NCBI RefSeq assembly: GCF_007565055.1
Contig: NC_044554.1
Location: forward strand, 139,685,463-139,749,462
From: Rhinopithecus roxellana
Lineage: Eukaryota; Chordata; Mammalia; Primates; Cercopithecidae
Length of the DNA: 64,000 nucleotides
Reading direction: 5' to 3'
Part shown: piece after piece, positions 59,370-64,000 of the stretch
Numbering within the stretch: the first letter of the stretch is position 1
Layout: each line of letters begins with the position of its first letter
Notes under the pieces: model-generated
The model's database searches: none
Told to the model about the DNA's origin: nothing
What the model saw: only the letters and a program-made list of their open reading frames with translations
Made by a program: the position numbers and the translations under genes

Positions 59370-59505
59370 ATGTGAATATAACATCTTAGTTACTAAACTT
59401 GATGTGAATGCAACATCTTAGTTACTGAACTGGATGTGAATATAACATCTTAGTTACTGAACTTCACATGAATGTAACATCTTAGTTACTGAACCTCATG
59501 TGAAG
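59370..59505. repeat. 32-bp minisatellite, about 4.25 copies
   Basis: Units start at 59370, 59402, 59434 and 59466, with a partial fifth at 59498. Each contains the invariant core 'AACATCTTAGTTACT', preceded by 'ATGTGAATNN' variants. Unit-to-unit changes are few substitutions without indels, so the array is young. It does not look like part of a known dispersed repeat. Confidence 0.92.
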
Positions 59506-59770
59506 AAGGCAGCAAAGCTGGAGAAATCCTGACAATAGAGTGATGAATTTAGTATTACCTCACTCACACTTAGATGGGATCTTTCTCTTTAGGGTTTTAA
59601 GTAAACTGTGAATATAAATAATGTAAAATCTGCAGAGATACTTACTTCACCATAGATCAGATGTACTGAATCTACTATTGATTGACTGAGTATAGGGGGA
59701 GAACTATGTTATGGTTTTAATATGCTTGTAATAGCATTTGCAAAATCTTAAAAAAAGAGAGAAAAGTACG

Positions 59771-60060
59771 GGCCGGACGCAGTGGCTCAGGTCTGTATTC
59801 CTAGCACTTTGGGAGGCCGAGGTGGGCCGATCGCCTGAGGTCAGGGGTTGGAGACCAGCATGGCCAACATGGCGAAACCCCGTCTCTACTAAAAATACAA
59901 AATTTAGCTAGGCATGGTGGCACATGCCAGTAATCCCAGCTATTCGGGAGGCTGAGGCAGGAGAATCGCTTGAGCCCAGGAGGTGGAGGTTTCAGTGAGC
60001 CGAGATCGCACCACTGCACTCTAGCCTGGGTGACAGAGTGAGACTCCATCTCAAAAAAAG
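59771..60060 (+). repeat. AluS-like SINE
   Basis: Full-length Alu 'GGCCGGACGCAGTGGCTCAG' ending in a short A-run that directly precedes another Alu in the same orientation. Confidence 0.9.
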
Positions 60061-60064
60061 AGTA

Positions 60065-60359
60065 GGCTGGGCACAGTAGCTCACACCTGTAATCCTGGCA
60101 CTTTAGGAGGCCAAGGTGGGAGCATTGATTGAGCCCAGGAGTTCAAGACCAGCCTGGGCAATATGGTGAAACCCCATCTCTACCAAAAATATTTAAAAAG
60201 TTAGCTGCGTGTGGTGGCACACACCTGTAATCCCAGCTATTCAGGAAGCTAAGATGGGAGGATGGTTTGAGCATAGGAGGCAGAGGTTGCAGTGAGCCCA
60301 GATCATACTACTGCACTCCAACCTAGGCAACAGAGCTAGACCTCAAAAAAAAAAAAAAG
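60065..60359 (+). repeat. AluJ/S-like SINE, tandem to the previous one
   Basis: 'GGCTGGGCACAGTAGCTCAC' to an A-rich tail at 60345-60358. More diverged than its left neighbour, so the left Alu probably inserted beside this older copy. Confidence 0.88.
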
Positions 60360-60682
60360 GTAAAAGTAAAATAAGTAAATAATGCAGTTATTGCAGTTAT
60401 CTGAATTTAAGTGCTTTTGAAAATTTAAGGCTACATGGCAAAAAATAACAGTATAGAGTTTTATCTACACAATTAAAATCTTCTCTTGTAAGCACCTAGG
60501 GTTTTCTTTTGGACAGTACCCCACACAAATAATGACCAGATCCAAACAACATTAGATTATATGATCTACTAGGCTCACACTATTACAAGTTTTACAAGCC
60601 TGTGATAGTCTTATTAAGCTGAAATTTTAAAATAAAGTTGAAGTGATAGAAAACATAGGCACAATTGTAACTTTGAGTATTT

Positions 60683-60979
60683 ATTTATTTATTTTGAGAC
60701 AGAGTTTCACTCTTGTTGCCCAGGCTGGAGTGTAATGGTGTGATCTCAGCTCACTACAACCTCTGCCTCCCAGGTTCAAGTGATTCTCCTGCTTCAGCCT
60801 CCCTAGTGGCTAGGATTCCAGGCATGCACCACCATGCCCGGCTAATTTTGTATTTTTAGTAGAGACAGGGTTTCACTATCTTAGTCTGGCTGGTTTTGAA
60901 CTCCTGACCTCAAGTGATCCACCCACCTCGGCCTTCCAAAGTGCTGGGATTACAGGCGTGAGCCACCGCGCCTGACCCA
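60683..60979 (-). repeat. Alu SINE with target-site duplication
   Basis: Antisense Alu with a (TTTA)n tail. Flanks 'CTTTGAGTATTT' (60671-60682) and 'CTTAGAGTATTT' (60980-60991). Confidence 0.9.
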
Positions 60980-61499
60980 CTTAGAGTATTTGTTTCATAC
61001 TACCAAACACTGACAATTAACAGAGGTTTAAAAGAAAATATGATACAGTATGCCATTAGCTGCCAAAATGGGCTACACAAAATTCTGAAGAGATAGTGGT
61101 TTTAATGTGGAATTTCAGTGCCAAATTTCTCTCTTGCTGGAATCTACATGATTTGAAAAAAAACATACCATGAACAGCTTTGTCTTCTTGTTTTCATCTC
61201 TCCTTGGATCACCAAAACATTCAGAAAACTTTTTCTATTTGCTTTGAATATGAATAATACTAGTAAGAAGTTCAGCAAGACTGTTTCCCTATATCAGAAG
61301 CAGTGTAACCCTACAGTATCTTGCTGGACTAGCACAATATGATTGCTTTAAGAGTATCGTCTCTCTTATTTTATCTTATCCTCTAGCCCCAAATATTGGA
61401 CTTTTAATTGTTAGAAATAATAATGGCATCTTAATAAAGGACTAGCAGTCTTTGAAGAAGTATCTAGTCAAAATAAAATCGCGTCAACGGAAATCCTTT

Positions 61500-61730
61500 A
61501 TTATTGTCTGCACCCCATTACATGCTAGAAACTGTATCAGTAACTTTATGAACATAACCATATTTAACCCTTACAAAAATACTGAGAGATGAGAGTTATT
61601 TGCCCTTTTATAAATGAGGAAACTGGAGGCATAAGGGGTTACAAAACATGCTCAATATGACACAAATTGTAAATGGATGTCAGGCCCATGGTTTAGTTTA
61701 ATATTTCCAGTGTCCTACTACATGAGTGGT
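61500..61730 (-). repeat. MIR SINE, inverted
   Basis: 'CATATTTAACCCTTACAAAA', 'TTATAAATGAGGAAACTGGA', 'GGCATAAGGGGTTACAAAAC' and 'CACAAATTGTAAATGG' reproduce the reverse MIR consensus. Confidence 0.8.
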
Positions 61731-61793
61731 TTTAGTTTTTAATATTAAGAAAAACAGATGAAGCAGTGAACTGTACAGACCCACACACTAAAA

Positions 61794-61833
61794 AGAAAAA
61801 AAAAAAAAAAACACGCGCACACACACACACAAA
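61794..61833. repeat. A-run plus (CA)n tract
   Basis: An A-run of about 16 bases, then CACGCGCACACACACACACA. Confidence 0.85.
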
Positions 61834-62003
61834 AATTACCAGAATGGAGAGTTCAAAAACACTTTTAAAGAGAATAGTTAAATGAATCACAATAACACAT
61901 GCTTGTTGTTCTTTTGCTTTTGTGTTTTTGATACTTTTCATATTTATCTTTGAATTACTCTCCTGTAAAATTTTCCAGACTGTTAGAAACAACTAAATAG
62001 AAA

Positions 62004-62049
<46 letters not shown>
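62004..62049. repeat. (CA)n microsatellite
   Basis: About 22 pure CA units; likely highly polymorphic. Confidence 0.97.
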
Positions 62050-62307
62050 GAATAACTATCTATTTAATCTGATAAAAACTCCTTGAAAATTTTTTCAAGT
62101 TGTTCATATCCTAGTTGAAAATGTTTTATGAAATAAAATGTCTCTTTTCCTCAAAGCTATTAGTTAACTCACTTAAATATAGAAATCACGTAAGTGTAAA
62201 AATTCTACAACTATATTCGAAAGCTAAAATCATATACTTAGTTATGTAAACACTTCAAAAAAGTTAAAAGTTCTTCTTTTGTTCACATTCATGAAACAGA
62301 CAAAAAC

Positions 62308-62358
62308 ACACAAAGACACACACACACAAACACACACACAGAGAGAGAGAGAGAGAGA
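62308..62358. repeat. Compound (CA)n(GA)n microsatellite
   Basis: Interrupted CA units change to about nine GA units. Confidence 0.93.
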
Positions 62359-62861
62359 TCCAAACATGTATCTTTAAACTCATTTAATTTCAAATCTCAG
62401 TTCCACTTAGAAAAACAGTTGTATGTACACTTTACCCACTTGAAATAAGCAGTTCTGGGGCTAAATATCCTGGTTGTTTTATTAAAAAAGAAACGAAAAG
62501 TCCCACACTATAAAAGCACACTCCACCCCCTTCTAATTGCCTTTTTCCAAGCTAGTACAACTCACAAGCAGATTATCCATCCCTTCCCCCTTTCCTGCCT
62601 GTAAAATCCAAGTTAGACAAACACTGTGAGGCTGAAATGACATATTTGAATGGAATTCAGACCCACCAGTTCCTGTTTATGTTTCTGATTTGAGAATGTT
62701 GTCTTCTCATTCACTATACATTAGGAACACTGCAAGGCCATAAATAGTGTCAGGTTACTTGCAAGCAGGACCAATGAGCATTAATCATTACTTCCAGTCA
62801 ACTGGCAAAAGCAGCAGCTGATGGAACACTACACCCTTCAGCTCTGTATAAATGGACATTC

Positions 62862-62914
62862 CAGAGAGAGAGAGAGAGAAAGAGTGAGTGTGTATGTGTG
62901 TGCGTGTGTGTGTC
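62862..62914. repeat. Compound (GA)n(GT)n microsatellite
   Basis: AGAGAG run followed by GTGTGTATGTGTGTGCGTGT. Third purine/pyrimidine dinucleotide tract within 900 bp. Confidence 0.93.
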
Positions 62915-64000
62915 CTTTCAGTCTCCATTTTATGAATGAAACTCCAGGCTCTATAGCATCCATTCATGTAAGAGAAATGCTTACAGGGCTCTGCCCCTAG
63001 GGATCAATCAGTCATGGGTAAAACTGGTATGATTGGTTTAAGACAGCCTTCAGCCTTCCATTACTGACTTAAAATGCAGTCCCTGTCCATTTGGCCTGTG
63101 TTAATGCATAAAGAGTAAATCCAGACTGTACTCTCAATTCTCAAATCAAATCACTAGAGCCAATGCCACTTACTGTAACTGTAGATTTAGAGCATATTTA
63201 AGGATTTCTTAGAAAAACTGGTATAGTGGGCCAGAGTACTGGTTTGGGAGATTTGCAATTTTAACTCCAAAAGGAATGAGGAAAACTCATATGAGACATG
63301 CTAAGCAATAAAAGTCAAAGTCAAATTGTGAGGCCAATCTATGACCTCTGTTATAATAACAAAATCAATTAGGAAGACATCACTGTCACTTTTCATAATT
63401 AAAGCACCTAAAAATCAGAGATTAAGTGATCTACTAGTCCACAAATCACTGGCTGAGTAAAAGAAAATTATCTTTGGATATTGAGAAAGAGCTAGGATGT
63501 TAACATTTTCTGAAAGTTCAATAGCTCATTCTTTAAAGTTCCCAAGTGATCCTACACTTGAATTTCTTTAAGCAATAGTTTTAGAGTTAGGAGGGAAAAA
63601 ATGAGTGGCCATGTTTCAGGAGAAAATGTAGCCATAAGCAAATGATGTTTTGTAATGGAATAAGGCCACGGTTTGGCCTTTGGAAGTGTTACATATCAAG
63701 TACAAAAGGCCACAGTTCATAGAATCATAATCATTGCTGCACTGGAAATTACTGAAGATGGCAATATTTAAAAATATCCAGAGTTTTTAGGGGGAGGAAG
63801 CAATATATGAGTAATTATGGAAATGGAAATAGTTTATGAAGAGTCAGTCCTATCCTGAATAGTGTTAAATATGGAATGGGTTTTATCAGTCATTTATAAT
63901 TTGATCCTTAACTCCAAAGGGGAAAAAATCGCTTTTTTCTTTCAGTGACCTGAAGCCATGTGAGAAAAAGGTTGCAGTCAACAGTCCCTGTGTATATCTC

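Larger units (their letters stand above)
54472..64000 (-). other. ETV1: ETV1 intron (3' part), continuing past the window
   Basis: At least 9.5 kb of intron. I searched for the preceding exon (the residues before the split glutamate) and did not find it, so it lies right of the window. Contents include a MIR, six Alus, a 32-bp minisatellite, and CA/GA/GT microsatellites. Stretches 55350-56500, 58000-59370 and 62920-64000 show nothing identifiable. Confidence 0.85.

Noticed and set aside
59370..59505. CRISPR-like array of 32-bp repeats
   Set aside because: Units are contiguous without spacers, and the host is a mammal; it is a minisatellite.
1..64000. A novel multi-gene biological system
   Set aside because: Both strands show one mammalian gene end, introns and repeats. 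Nothing resembling a gene cluster, defence island, phage or other compact system is present.

Overview
This window is primate nuclear DNA, most likely from an Old World monkey (Cercopithecidae). It is dense in Alu, L1, MIR, L2 and LTR remnants. Several young Alus (near 4066, 22600, 26975 and 57684) carry the base combination I associate with the cercopithecoid AluYR lineage: 'CTCAAGCCTGTAATCC', 'AAACTAGCC', 'GGGCGAGGTGGCGGGCGCC' and, in one copy, 'ATGGCATAAACCCGGG'. The only protein-coding gene I can support is ETV1, an ETS-family transcription factor. The segment should correspond to human 7p21.2.

Layout: positions 1 to about 33380 look intergenic, downstream of ETV1. They hold transposon remnants, five LTRs that still have identifiable termini, a processed RPL26 pseudogene with an L1 3' end nested inside it (13383-14123), a 188-bp imperfect palindrome (14684-14871) and several Alu clusters. 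ETV1 lies on the minus strand. Its probable long 3' UTR runs from 38035 down to perhaps 33380. Coding exons are at 38036-38257 (C-terminus and stop), 43906-44007 (ETS recognition helix), 49596-49765 (start of the ETS domain), 52807-52875 and about 54404-54471. The remaining 54472-64000 is intron; the more 5' exons were not found and must lie beyond the right edge.

Counting back from a 477-residue protein, the visible exons encode about residues 268-477. These cover the linker before the ETS domain, the whole DNA-binding domain and the acidic tail. Four exons join in perfect frame with canonical splice sites. The fifth does not: its junction with the next exon needs one more G than the sequence contains. 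This predicts a frameshift before the ETS domain and is the observation most worth checking; an assembly error is the simplest explanation.

No operon, CRISPR array, phage, defence or other novel gene system is present. The interesting items are the ETV1 donor discrepancy, an inverted Alu pair flanking the in-frame ETS exon, a 32-bp intronic minisatellite, an unassigned palindromic element, an unexplained exact 21-bp repeat, and an E-box cluster beside a TATA-like motif.
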